The notes under the pieces were generated by a model that was given only the letters and a program-made list of their open reading frames with translations, had not been told where the DNA came from and did no database searches. A program made the translations under genes and the position numbers. DNA of 64,000 bases, from NCBI GenBank assembly GCA_947387575.1, contig CANDOC010000015.1, positions 1 to 64,000 of the forward strand, given 5' to 3'. The stretch is from Spongorhabdus nitratireducens. GTDB taxonomy: Bacteria; Pseudomonadota; Gammaproteobacteria; Pseudomonadales; Endozoicomonadaceae. Below, one piece after another: positions 37,078-45,234 of the stretch (its first letter is position 1; the number at the start of each line of letters is the position of its first letter).

Positions 37078-37728
37078 TCAGGCAGCTACTGAATGGTTCT
37101 TGTTTTCTGCACGGATAATTTCCTGAATTTGTGCAGCTACTGCCCGCTCACAACCAAAGTTGTCCCAGCTGGTGGTCAGCAGTGGCGTGCCCATCATTTC
37201 ACAAATCTGTGGCAGCATCGCTTCGTGATAGTTATGGATATCACGAATATAGGAAAGCGGCGTTCCATCTTCTGCCTGGCGTGCACGCTGTTGCAGTCGC
37301 TTGTGAGCGATTTCAGGCGTAGTACGCAGGTAAACCACAGCACTGATGCGCGGATAGTCCTTCAGCCGACGCTGTATTTCACAGTAATGCAGCATCAGGT
37401 TTTCGTCCGGCTGAGGCATGGACAGAAAGTTGGCCTGGGTGAAAATCAGATCTGAGTAGAGTGAACGCTCAATCAGATAGTTTTTATCTGTTGGCAGGCT
37501 CTCAACCAGTGCAGCGCGACGCTCGGTAATGTACTGCTGGAAACGAATCCTGCAGCCGGAGTCAGCTGGATGACGGGTAAAGTCTTCCAGCAAAGCAGTA
37601 AATTTCGGATCGTCGACCGGCTCCTTTAGGTGTTCCCAGCCCAGTTCAGCCGCCAGCTTTGGCAGCAGTGTTGTTTTTCCGGCAGCAATATTGGCTTCAA
37701 CAGCAACAAAGTGATTCTTTTGCATCAT
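37078..37728 (-). CDS. Deoxynucleoside kinase (dNK family)
   Basis: This 216-residue salvage kinase phosphorylates deoxynucleosides to monophosphates. The P-loop is EANIAAGKTT (about 11-20), and EPV and IERSLYSD hold the substrate-binding Glu and the ERS motif. The LID-like RARQAEDGTPLSY region follows. Similar bacterial enzymes prefer deoxyadenosine or deoxyguanosine; the exact base is not decidable. It is 26 bp behind tdk and probably in one operon with it, giving a compact nucleoside-salvage unit. Two consecutive ATG codons make the start 37728 or 37725. Confidence 0.87.
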   Translation of the reverse strand: MMQKNHFVAVEANIAAGKTTLLPKLAAELGWEHLKEPVDDPKFTALLEDFTRHPADSGCRIRFQQYITERRAALVESLPTDKNYLIERSLYSDLIFTQANFLSMPQPDENLMLHYCEIQRRLKDYPRISAVVYLRTTPEIAHKRLQQRARQAEDGTPLSYIRDIHNYHEAMLPQICEMMGTPLLTTSWDNFGCERAVAAQIQEIIRAENKNHSVAA

Positions 37729-37754
37729 ATATCCGTCAGGTCAGTCTTTGTTGC

Positions 37755-38297
37755 TCAGGCAGGTTCCAGAAAACAGCGGGTGCAAACCGGGAAGTAACTC
37801 TGGTCGTGTCCGACAATGATTGTGCGTCCCTGGGTATCGCCGGTAAATTTGGTAAACTGTGCCGGTTCACCGCACTCGCAGTCGGCAAACAGGGGCTCCA
37901 GTTTCTGGGCAAAGCGGGTAATGGTTTCCGCTGCGCTGAAGGTATTGCCCTTGTAGTCTGTCATCAGGCCATAAAAGCGAATCTGGCAGCCGGTATCCAG
38001 TGACAGCCGAACCAGATCAAGCACAGTCTGGGACGCCAGGAACTGAGCTTCATCAATCAGCAATACATCACACTGACTTTTGTCGATGTGAGCCATCAGC
38101 TCGGCATTGTTGCGGAATACGTAGCAGTTCAGTTCGCTACCGTTACGGCTCTTGACCCGTCCATCCGGAGAGCGGGTGTCCAGTGCCGGACGGACGACGG
38201 CGACTGTATGGTTGTCAGACAGGGCATAGTAGTCACCGATAAGACGAGCGGTCTTGCCGGATTTCATCGGGCCGTAAATGAAAGTAACTGCTGTCAT
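37755..38297 (-). CDS. tdk: Thymidine kinase (TK1 type)
   Basis: This 180-residue type II thymidine kinase has Walker A GPMKSGKT at 9-16 and Walker B LLIDEAQFL. The lasso region holds zinc-binding Cys (DCECGE and VCTRCF). It makes dTMP from thymidine and ATP. It is about 25 residues shorter at the C-terminus than E. coli Tdk (205). It is followed by the dNK gene with 26 bp between, which supports a shared salvage operon. Confidence 0.95.
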   Translation of the reverse strand: MTAVTFIYGPMKSGKTARLIGDYYALSDNHTVAVVRPALDTRSPDGRVKSRNGSELNCYVFRNNAELMAHIDKSQCDVLLIDEAQFLASQTVLDLVRLSLDTGCQIRFYGLMTDYKGNTFSAAETITRFAQKLEPLFADCECGEPAQFTKFTGDTQGRTIIVGHDQSYFPVCTRCFLEPA

Positions 38298-38441
38298 TGT
38301 CTCTCCACCGGTCAGGTTCTCTGTAATAATCCCTGAAAACAGGTCATTTGGCTGACCGGGTACTCATGCTGGGTTGGATGCGGAACTATAGGGAGAGGCT
38401 ACCAGCCTCGCAATAGGTATATCAACGTTTTGACTAAATGA

Positions 38442-38472
38442 GAAAACAGCGTCATATAGCACGAGACGCTGT
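38442..38472 (-). terminator. tusEBCD operon terminator
   Basis: On the minus strand ACAGCGTC and GACGCTGT form an 8-bp stem with an 11-nt loop, then TTTTCTC. It lies between tusE and tdk. Confidence 0.72.
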
Positions 38473-38526
38473 CCAGTCTCTGTCGTCCGCTACTTTAGCG
38501 ATTATTTTTACCTGCTTTTTAACTGG

Positions 38527-38844
38527 CTAGAAGCAGTTATCCGGTCTTGGCAGACCGGCAATACGTGCCGCTACCCGTGCCGGACTTTCAGGAAAAAGCT
38601 GCATCAGATAGATACCGCTGCTTTTCTCTTTGCCCAGTTTGGATGCGATGTATTTGGCAAAGGGGCGCATGGAGGGCGCGTGCTCAAAAGTCTGGTAGAA
38701 ATCCTGTAGTACCTGAATGATTTCCCAATGTGCTGCTGACAGGGTAATACTGTCCATAGCGGCCAGCTGCTCGGCAACTTCCGGGCTCCAGTCAGTGATA
38801 TCCAGCAGATAACCGTCTTTATCCAGGTTCAGTGTGTCAGTCAT
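38527..38844 (-). CDS. tusE: Sulfur relay protein TusE (DsrC-like)
   Basis: This 105-residue protein accepts persulfide sulfur from TusBCD and passes it to MnmA for 2-thiolation of tRNA wobble uridine. The reactive Cys is next to last (PDNCF, Cys104), the family signature, and MRPFAKYI and SGIYLMQLFPESPARVAARIAGLPRP fit TusE. It starts directly after tusB (adjacent bases), last in the minus-strand tusDCBE cluster. No dsrAB is present, so a dissimilatory sulfur role is unlikely. Confidence 0.95.
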   Translation of the reverse strand: MTDTLNLDKDGYLLDITDWSPEVAEQLAAMDSITLSAAHWEIIQVLQDFYQTFEHAPSMRPFAKYIASKLGKEKSSGIYLMQLFPESPARVAARIAGLPRPDNCF

Positions 38845-39129
38845 TCAATACCAGCTCAGCGTTTTGTGGTGAGTTTCTGTCAGGGTGACGAACTCGGCAT
38901 AGGAAACCAGGGTGACATGCCCGGGAACACGAGCCTGCAAGCCTCTGGCTTCAATATCCGGTGCCAGAGCATACAGTTTGAAGTCCGACAGGTCATTTTC
39001 GGTTTTCAGCAGTGAATACACGCCATCTTCAATAAACAGCAGTGCCTGGCCCTTCTGAGCGACCCGCAGGCAGTTTTTCAGGCCGAGGTGGCTGTTATCC
39101 GGGTGAGGAATAAGGTGCAATACACTCAT
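38845..39129 (-). CDS. tusB: Sulfur relay protein TusB
   Basis: This 94-residue subunit belongs to the TusBCD heterohexamer, DsrH family. MSVLHLIP at the start and GQALLFIEDGVYSLL and LQARV-GHVTLVSYAEFV are typical. The ATG at 39129 overlaps the tusC stop by one base (TGATG), so translation is coupled; the frame also opens one codon earlier at a TTG. The commonly conserved Cys is not obvious, which is usual for TusB. Confidence 0.88.
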   Translation of the reverse strand: MSVLHLIPHPDNSHLGLKNCLRVAQKGQALLFIEDGVYSLLKTENDLSDFKLYALAPDIEARGLQARVPGHVTLVSYAEFVTLTETHHKTLSWY

Positions 39130-39488
39130 CAAAAGGTCACCACGCTGGTATGACTGTCGATCAGGTCGGACAAGGCGCCTGCTTTCAGGACTTCAACTTC
39201 TGAAACAAGATCTTCCGCTGTCAGGTTGTGTTGTTTTAATGCCTGGGCATCGACTACCAGTCGCTCAATACCGTAAAGAGGCAATGAGGCATGCAGGGCG
39301 TTGAGGTTTTTCTGCTGGATTTCAGCCGGGTTTTGATTGCCGAGTAGCTGCAGTACACCGTCACCCAGGAACAACAGGGTCACATTCAGATCATAGGTGG
39401 CTGCAACCAATGCTGAATCGAGCGCTTCCCGTGCTGTCAGGCTGCCATAAGGAGGTTTGGTCATAATGACGCAGAGAGAGTGATCCAT
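39129..39488 (-). CDS. tusC: Sulfur relay protein TusC
   Basis: This 119-residue DsrF-family subunit of TusBCD begins DHSLCVIMTKPPYGSLTAREALDS and contains VTLLFLGDGVLQLL. The start at 39488 was chosen because a perfect AGGAGG precedes the ATG and MDHSLCV matches the family; the open frame extends upstream to 39563 without similarity. It follows tusD by 10 bp. Confidence 0.93.
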   Translation of the reverse strand: MDHSLCVIMTKPPYGSLTAREALDSALVAATYDLNVTLLFLGDGVLQLLGNQNPAEIQQKNLNALHASLPLYGIERLVVDAQALKQHNLTAEDLVSEVEVLKAGALSDLIDSHTSVVTF

Positions 39489-39498
39489 GATATGCCTC

Positions 39499-39891
39499 CT
39501 AGCTGCCAAAGCTGATAAAACGGTCAGATTCGACCATGGCGTCAATAAGCTGACCAAGCCCACTCAGCTCATGGCCGTCGGCCATATTAGCGGCACTGCG
39601 TTGGTAGCGTTCGGCTTCTTCACTGTTGATGACGCCACGCTTGAGCGCAGCAGCAATACACACAACAGAATCGATGCTGTGATCCGTGCAGAACTGCTGC
39701 CAGTTCTGAGGCAATGCCAGCTCATCCTGGCCTGCTACCGCAAGCGATGATCCACTATGAACGCCATCCTGATAGAAAAATATTCGATGGATTGAATGCC
39801 CGGCTTCAATCAGTGCCTGAGCGAATGACAGGGCTGTCTGATTGGCCTGGGAAGAGTAGGGCGCTGCACGTACCGCCAGACTATATTTCAT
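39499..39891 (-). CDS. tusD: Sulfurtransferase TusD
   Basis: This 130-residue DsrE-family subunit of TusBCD carries the catalytic persulfide Cys in SVVCIAAALKRGV and begins MKYSLAVRAAPYSSQANQTALSFAQAL. It receives sulfur from TusA and transfers it to TusE. It is the first gene of the minus-strand tus operon. Confidence 0.95.
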   Translation of the reverse strand: MKYSLAVRAAPYSSQANQTALSFAQALIEAGHSIHRIFFYQDGVHSGSSLAVAGQDELALPQNWQQFCTDHSIDSVVCIAAALKRGVINSEEAERYQRSAANMADGHELSGLGQLIDAMVESDRFISFGS

Positions 39892-39945
39892 GATCGGTTA
39901 ACTACTTTTGACCGGTTAATGACTTTGTTTAATTGCAGCAGAAAT

Positions 39946-39975
39946 AAAACAGGCCCGGATATCCGGGCCTGTTTT
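39946..39975 (-). terminator. yccA terminator
   Basis: This 30-bp perfect palindrome has two 15-base arms (AAAACAGGCCCGGAT and its complement), with T residues at both ends, between the yccA stop (40045) and tusD. It can stop transcription in either direction. Confidence 0.85.
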
Positions 39976-40044
39976 ACTGTTTTTTAGCGATGCCAGTCGC
40001 TAAACAGTGTACTGGAAAAAGTGCTTTTGCACTCCTTGCCAGTA

Positions 40045-40707
40045 TCAGTCGTCACTCATACCCAGCAGGTGCAGCAGGGCGGTGAACAGGTTCAGTACGT
40101 CCAGGTACAGCGCAACAGTGGCACGGATATAGTTGGTTTCACCACCGTGCAGGATGCGGCTGGTATCAAACAGAATCAGGCCGGACATCAGCAGTACGAT
40201 ACCTGCGGACAGGGCCATATGACCAGTCTGGGACGGGAAGAAAATCAGTACGATGCTGGCAATCAGCATGACGATCAGACCCACAAACAGGAAGCCTCCC
40301 ATAAAGGAGAAATCTTTCTTGGTGGTCAGAACGTATGCAGACAGCGAGAAGAATACCAGAGCTGTACCGGCCAGAGCCTGCATGATGATGCTGGCGCCGT
40401 TAGCCATACCCAGATAGTGGTTCAGCATGGGGCCAAGCGAAGCACCCATGACGCCGGTAAAGGCAAATACTGCTACCAGACCTTTGCCGGAATCAGCAGT
40501 TTTATGAACAACGAACAGCAGGCCTAGGCCTACCAGAGTCAGAACAAAGGCAGTACCACGACCAATGTCGGCAGCCATTGCAACACCGGCTGTTACGGCG
40601 CTGAACAGCAGAGTCATTGCCAGCAGCATGTAAGTATTGCGCAGAACCTTGTGCATCGGCTCTACGGCGGTACTGTGGGCCGAGGCCGGCATACCGAATC
40701 GTGACAT
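40045..40707 (-). CDS. Bax inhibitor-1/YccA family membrane protein
   Basis: This 220-residue protein has seven predicted spans (YMLLAMTLLFSAVTAGVAMA near 26-45 is the first). The BI-1/YccA family includes E. coli YccA, a modulator of FtsH proteolysis, and LFG/TMBIM calcium-leak proteins. The position next to tus genes matches the E. coli yccA-tusE neighbourhood. Start MSRFGMPASAHST at 40707. Confidence 0.92.
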   Translation of the reverse strand: MSRFGMPASAHSTAVEPMHKVLRNTYMLLAMTLLFSAVTAGVAMAADIGRGTAFVLTLVGLGLLFVVHKTADSGKGLVAVFAFTGVMGASLGPMLNHYLGMANGASIIMQALAGTALVFFSLSAYVLTTKKDFSFMGGFLFVGLIVMLIASIVLIFFPSQTGHMALSAGIVLLMSGLILFDTSRILHGGETNYIRATVALYLDVLNLFTALLHLLGMSDD

Positions 40708-40908
40708 ATTGTGGTCCCTCTTATAACAGGAAGTAATACCAGAACTGCGTGTCCGGGCTGATCCGCGAAAAGCGCGAATATTTCCTTAATATTTGACTTA
40801 ATTCAATTATATACCGTGAATACTACCGGCGAGAGAGCTTAAATCAAGAGTACCCTAGCAAAATGCTCGGTTTTGAACGCTCTCTTGCTTATTACATACC
40901 AGCCTGAC

Positions 40909-41970
40909 TCAGGTTATCGACTGCCAGTCTACATCCTGTGGATGCAGGCGGTGAGCTGACATCAGATAAACAATATCGCCTGCGGCAACCAGATGATCCA
41001 GGCCCGGGTTGAGCTGAAGCTCGGCCCCGGAGTGATCTTTTGCCAGCGCAATAATCAGGGCATCATGCCTCTGCTTGAAGTGCATCAGCAGACTTTCGAC
41101 CTTGCAGCCACCAAAATGTTCGGGAACGACCAGACTGAACTGGGTTTGACCTTCCAGAGTACTCAGCATCTGTTGCTGAACCCGAGATGAGCCCGGATCT
41201 TGAGCTGCCCGCACAATCATATCTGTGCTCATGCTGATATAGGTTTCTACCTGGGGCTCATGCGCTTTGAGGAGTTCCGCCCGGGAGTTGTCATGAAAAT
41301 GGCAGACAATATGCGCGGTCTTGTTAATGGCGGTAACAGCCAGAGCGGCAGCCAAGGTGTTATCATCATTGTCACCCTGAATAATGATCCGTTCTGCACT
41401 GGCAACAGCACCACGATGTAGCACATCCTGAGAGGTCAGACTGTCACCCTGAACAAACTCGATGCGTTTCGGGTCAGGGTTTTCCATTGGCCGGGCGGAG
41501 CACAACAATACCTTGCGTGGGGTACGTTTGCGATCGCCAAAAATAAGATCAATCATCCGGGGGGTCCGATCCGGATGCCAGCCCATAATAACCAGATGAT
41601 CCTTCAGGAATTCACTCATATCTGCTTCACCTCTCAGGGTACGCCTCCACTCCTGGGTAATGCCGGTTGCCAACTTGCCAAGAAACGCTGCGAATAACAT
41701 CAGACTGCCGGGAATCAGCCAGAAACTGGTAACCAGTCGTCCAGGCAGACTCTCCGGGCTGAAATCACCGTAACCGACAGTTGAGGCGGTTACGATATAG
41801 AAATGAGGAAAAATATGTGCTGATGCCAGCTCTTCACCAGCCAGTGCCAGCGAAATCCAGCTCAACAGAAAATGAAATGCCAGCAGCAGAGCTAATGAAG
41901 CCCATTCCAGCTTGACCAGATGATAATTAAGAAATCGCAGGTATCTATACAACATGGTTAAGGATGGCAT
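40909..41970 (-). CDS. Potassium channel protein with TrkA-N domain
   Basis: This 353-residue protein has two spans flanking a pore loop with selectivity filter TVGYGD (about 62-67). A cytoplasmic TrkA-N (RCK) regulatory domain, starting near HLVIMGWHP, includes the segments VQGDSLTSQDVL and IIQGDNDDNTLAAALAV. It conducts K+ and is gated by a nucleotide or ion. It is immediately upstream of trkH in the same minus-strand direction (56-bp gap), so the two K+ genes may be co-expressed. Confidence 0.92.
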   Translation of the reverse strand: MPSLTMLYRYLRFLNYHLVKLEWASLALLLAFHFLLSWISLALAGEELASAHIFPHFYIVTASTVGYGDFSPESLPGRLVTSFWLIPGSLMLFAAFLGKLATGITQEWRRTLRGEADMSEFLKDHLVIMGWHPDRTPRMIDLIFGDRKRTPRKVLLCSARPMENPDPKRIEFVQGDSLTSQDVLHRGAVASAERIIIQGDNDDNTLAAALAVTAINKTAHIVCHFHDNSRAELLKAHEPQVETYISMSTDMIVRAAQDPGSSRVQQQMLSTLEGQTQFSLVVPEHFGGCKVESLLMHFKQRHDALIIALAKDHSGAELQLNPGLDHLVAAGDIVYLMSAHRLHPQDVDWQSIT

Positions 41971-42026
41971 GTAACCAATACGAGCGTACTAACCTATCAA
42001 GTATTGGCGTTAAAGGCGAGTGTCGT

Positions 42027-43472
42027 TCACTTGCGCCAGAAGCCGGGAGTAAAAAGCACCAGTACAGTGATAACTTCGAGCCGGCCCATTAACATTCCCA
42101 GACTGAGTAACCATTTCGCCGTATCAGGTAATGGCTCGAAATTACCTGCCGGCCCGATAATCTCACCTAACCCCGGGCCTACATTGGCAACCGCTGTTGC
42201 GGCGCCGGTCATACTGGTCATCATATCGACTCCCGTCAGTGTCAGCGCCAGTGTCAGCATGGCAATCAAAAGCGCAAAGAAAAAGCAGAAGGCGATAAGT
42301 GAGCGAAGAATCTCATGGTTGATTTCCTGCCTGTTATACATTTGTACAAAGCAAGCCCGGGGGTGTGTCAGTTTTCGCAGGTGAAGTGACAATAATCCTG
42401 CGCCGATCTCGAATCTGAAAATCTTGATGCCTCCAGCAGTCGATCCGGAGCAACCACCAACAAACAGCAAATGGAAGAATACGGCACTGGCAAAGGGACC
42501 CCAGAGAGAATAATCCGTCAGGGCAAAGCCGGTGGTAGAAACAACCGATGTTGTATTGAATGCGACCAGTGTCAGCGCTTCAAACCAGCCATATTCAGAA
42601 TGCATCCAGAGCCAGAAACCAAGAATCATCCATACAATAAACATAAAGAGCAGAAAATGACGCACCTGGGAGTCTTGAAAGAGTGCTCCACAATGGTAGT
42701 TGTCCCGCATCACCCGGACAAAAAGCACAAAAGGAAGGCTGCCCAATAACATGAAGATAGTGCCATTCCAGTGAATTAATGGGTTGGTAAAATGCCCCAT
42801 GGAGCTGTCGGACGTTGAAAAGCCGCCGGTAGATAAGGTGGTCATGGCATGATTAACGGCTTCAAAGAGTGACATGCCAGCCAGCCAGTAAATAAGCATG
42901 CAGATTACAGACATTCCGAAGTAAACCGCAGTAACACGGCGAGCAATGCAGCCGGAGCGGGGCAGGGCTTTGTCAGACCAGTCGGATGACTCGCTCTGGA
43001 ACAGACGCATACCGCCAACTTTAAGGAAGGGGAGGATGCCTACGGCAAGCACAATAAAGCCGATACCTCCGGCCCATTGCAAAATAGAGCGCCACAGCAA
43101 AATACTGGCTGGTTTGTCACTCAGGTTTGAGTAAATGGTCGAACCGGTAGTTGTGATACCAGACATAGCTTCAAAGAAGGCATCGGTATAACTCAGGCCA
43201 TGGAAGAAAAAAGGAAGAGCCCCAAAAGCAGCAGCGATGAGCCAGCAGAGGTTGGTCATTAAAAATATCTGCCGGGGTAAAAGCTCGAACTTATCGGGGC
43301 GGCATGTGAATATAACAAGAAGACTTAAAGAAAAAGTTACTATCAAGGAGTAACTGAAGTACCCGGCGCTGCCGTCGTCTAAATATAGAGCCGTAAAGTA
43401 TGGAAAACATAGTACGACTGAATCCTGAAGTAAGAATAAGCCAAGGACGTATAAAACGGGTTTGTAACTCAT
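42027..43472 (-). CDS. trkH: Trk-type potassium uptake protein TrkH
   Basis: This 481-residue membrane subunit of the low-affinity K+ transporter contains pore-loop repeats such as FEAMSGITTTGST, NHAMTTLSTGGFST, NTTSVVSTTGFALT and TAVANVGPGLGEIIGP. Length matches E. coli TrkH (483). The ATG at 43472 was chosen over the ATG at 43547 because it gives the family start MSYKPVLYVLGLFLL. The NAD-binding partner TrkA is not in the window; the channel gene at 40909 only shares its TrkA-N domain type. Confidence 0.93.
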   Translation of the reverse strand: MSYKPVLYVLGLFLLQDSVVLCFPYFTALYLDDGSAGYFSYSLIVTFSLSLLVIFTCRPDKFELLPRQIFLMTNLCWLIAAAFGALPFFFHGLSYTDAFFEAMSGITTTGSTIYSNLSDKPASILLWRSILQWAGGIGFIVLAVGILPFLKVGGMRLFQSESSDWSDKALPRSGCIARRVTAVYFGMSVICMLIYWLAGMSLFEAVNHAMTTLSTGGFSTSDSSMGHFTNPLIHWNGTIFMLLGSLPFVLFVRVMRDNYHCGALFQDSQVRHFLLFMFIVWMILGFWLWMHSEYGWFEALTLVAFNTTSVVSTTGFALTDYSLWGPFASAVFFHLLFVGGCSGSTAGGIKIFRFEIGAGLLSLHLRKLTHPRACFVQMYNRQEINHEILRSLIAFCFFFALLIAMLTLALTLTGVDMMTSMTGAATAVANVGPGLGEIIGPAGNFEPLPDTAKWLLSLGMLMGRLEVITVLVLFTPGFWRK

Positions 43473-43547
43473 TGTTTGCAAGGCTTTGGTATTTACATAG
43501 TGTAAAGACAGCGTAGGTTGCCCGCTAAAATATGCGAATCGAGACAT

Positions 43548-43850
43548 AAATGAATTTTATTGAACTTTTATATTTTGTTTATGTACAGGTGTTCTATTTT
43601 TTTATTTTTGTGGCTTGAGTGGGGTATATGAAATTAAAACATAATCAAAATATTCCTATATGAAAAAATAAATTACAGATGTTTTAAATTTGTTTGACTG
43701 TATAAGCTGTTGAGCTATTTTCAAACTCTCTATACATGTTTTGAATAATTAAAATTATGTTGAGCGGTTGCTGCGGAGTTTTTTCTCTGAGTGGCCTCAC
43801 TCTATATCAAATAAATAGCTTTATATTGTCGGACATTACGTGGGTTTTTT
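43548..43850. other. AT-rich intergenic region
   Basis: About 300 bp without a gene between trkH (minus) and the orphan at 43851 (plus). A possible sigma-70 promoter for the plus strand is TTGACT (43694-43699), 16 bp, TATTTT (43716-43721). I see no terminator or repeat. Confidence 0.4.
43694..43721 (+). promoter_or_regulatory. Possible promoter of the orphan secreted pair
   Basis: TTGACT and TATTTT are spaced by 16 bp, about 130 bp before the first orphan gene. The boxes are plausible but this stretch is AT-rich, so chance matches are expected. Confidence 0.3.
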
Positions 43851-45167
43851 ATGTTTGGTTTCATTGATAAACTAAAGTTCTGTTTTTTGTTGATGCTCTC
43901 TGTTTTCGTTTTTGAGGCAAAAAGTGGCAACGTATTTGAAGACTCTGATCTTTCTGATTTGAAAAAAGATATGGCGAGGTGGGTCAGTGAAAATGAGTCT
44001 GATCTTGAGGAAGTTTTGCAAGGGTTCCCTAATTTAGAAAGATTAAGAACCAATAGTGGACTCCTGAAAAAGTGTTATGAGGAGTGTCTCTCTGCAGAGC
44101 TTTTATCTGAAGGTGTGTCGAAGCCTGATTATCATGCCGGTCAAAAGAAAAGGGCTCTTTCATTAAAAGCTGATCAGTTTTTGGAGGAAATGAACAAGCC
44201 AAATATATCGAAAGATGTGACAGATTTTGAGCAAGAGTTTTTTGATATCGGTGCCAAATCGTTTGAAAGTGAACGATTTTTAATGGTGATTGAAAATATT
44301 GTGGTGTTAATTGAGAGTGAATGTTCTGAAGCTGATTGCTATGCCTGTGATCAGTGGCAGCCATTGCTGTGTAAATTACGTTCTCTTGTAGAGTCGGGTG
44401 AGAAGATTTCATATTTTCAGGTTCATGCTCTATGCACGCAATATTTATGTGTGAGGGACAGTTATGAGGCAGGGTTTGCTTCTTTTGAAAAGAGAGTCTA
44501 TGCCCAAAAAGCAATGGAATGTTTGATATCAAAAGATTTTAACAGGATGCGTACTGAACCGGGAGCTTTTCGAGCCGAAGTCAGGCAGGAATTAGCTGTA
44601 GAGAATAGGCAAGATGTTTTATTTCTGCCTATTCAAACCGATGCAGAAAATGGAGGGAGTGACTACTGCCTGCTTTGGCCTACATGCGAAGAGGTTGGAT
44701 TTCCTCTACTGACGAGAATCCTGCGATACAACATTATGCCTATGTGTATCATGCCTCAGCGAAAAAGATTCCAGTGTTGTGGGTTATTATCCGCAAGTAA
44801 AAGGTTTTGGCATGATGGCTTACATGCCAGACAGTCATACACAAATTATCAGAATTACGGGTTAACCACCGATAAGAAACAAGCAGTAATTGGAACACTG
44901 GAACAAGGAATAAGAGAGGCAATAGTTGATCAGGATGTTGTAGAGTCTGTATGGCTGTTGCTTTTTCATCACTATTATAAAGCGGGGCGATCTCTGCTTG
45001 AAAAAGATCAGGTATATGAAGCTTCACTATTTGGTGCAGGCGCAAGAGCAGTATCTATATTGAAACATTTTGATATCTTTGGTGATGTTAGCGAAACTCT
45101 TAGTGTAAGACACTTAAGGGCTGCTTGTGTTTTTCTACAGGCGGTTGAATCTCGTCTGCCTAAATAG
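43851..45167 (+). CDS. Orphan exported protein 1 (438 residues)
   Basis: I do not recognise this protein. A signal peptide is visible (LKFCFLLMLSVFVFEAKSGN, about 8-27). The mature part is acidic and rich in helix, with many Cys (several ECxxC-like pairs near 75-85 and 158-168) and an unusual segment YNIMPMCIMPQRKRFQCC followed by FWHDGLHARQ (His321-Asp322 and His325). The HDxxH arrangement could be a metal site, but no family is known to me. It is strongly AT-richer than trkH and mltC. It precedes a second orphan by 67 bp. Confidence 0.62.
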   Translation: MFGFIDKLKFCFLLMLSVFVFEAKSGNVFEDSDLSDLKKDMARWVSENESDLEEVLQGFPNLERLRTNSGLLKKCYEECLSAELLSEGVSKPDYHAGQKKRALSLKADQFLEEMNKPNISKDVTDFEQEFFDIGAKSFESERFLMVIENIVVLIESECSEADCYACDQWQPLLCKLRSLVESGEKISYFQVHALCTQYLCVRDSYEAGFASFEKRVYAQKAMECLISKDFNRMRTEPGAFRAEVRQELAVENRQDVLFLPIQTDAENGGSDYCLLWPTCEEVGFPLLTRILRYNIMPMCIMPQRKRFQCCGLLSASKRFWHDGLHARQSYTNYQNYGLTTDKKQAVIGTLEQGIREAIVDQDVVESVWLLLFHHYYKAGRSLLEKDQVYEASLFGAGARAVSILKHFDIFGDVSETLSVRHLRAACVFLQAVESRLPK

Positions 45168-45234
45168 TATTCAGTAGCATTTATTAATACTTTTAATTTG
45201 AGGTGTTGTTTCGGTTTTAGTCAGGACTCAGGAA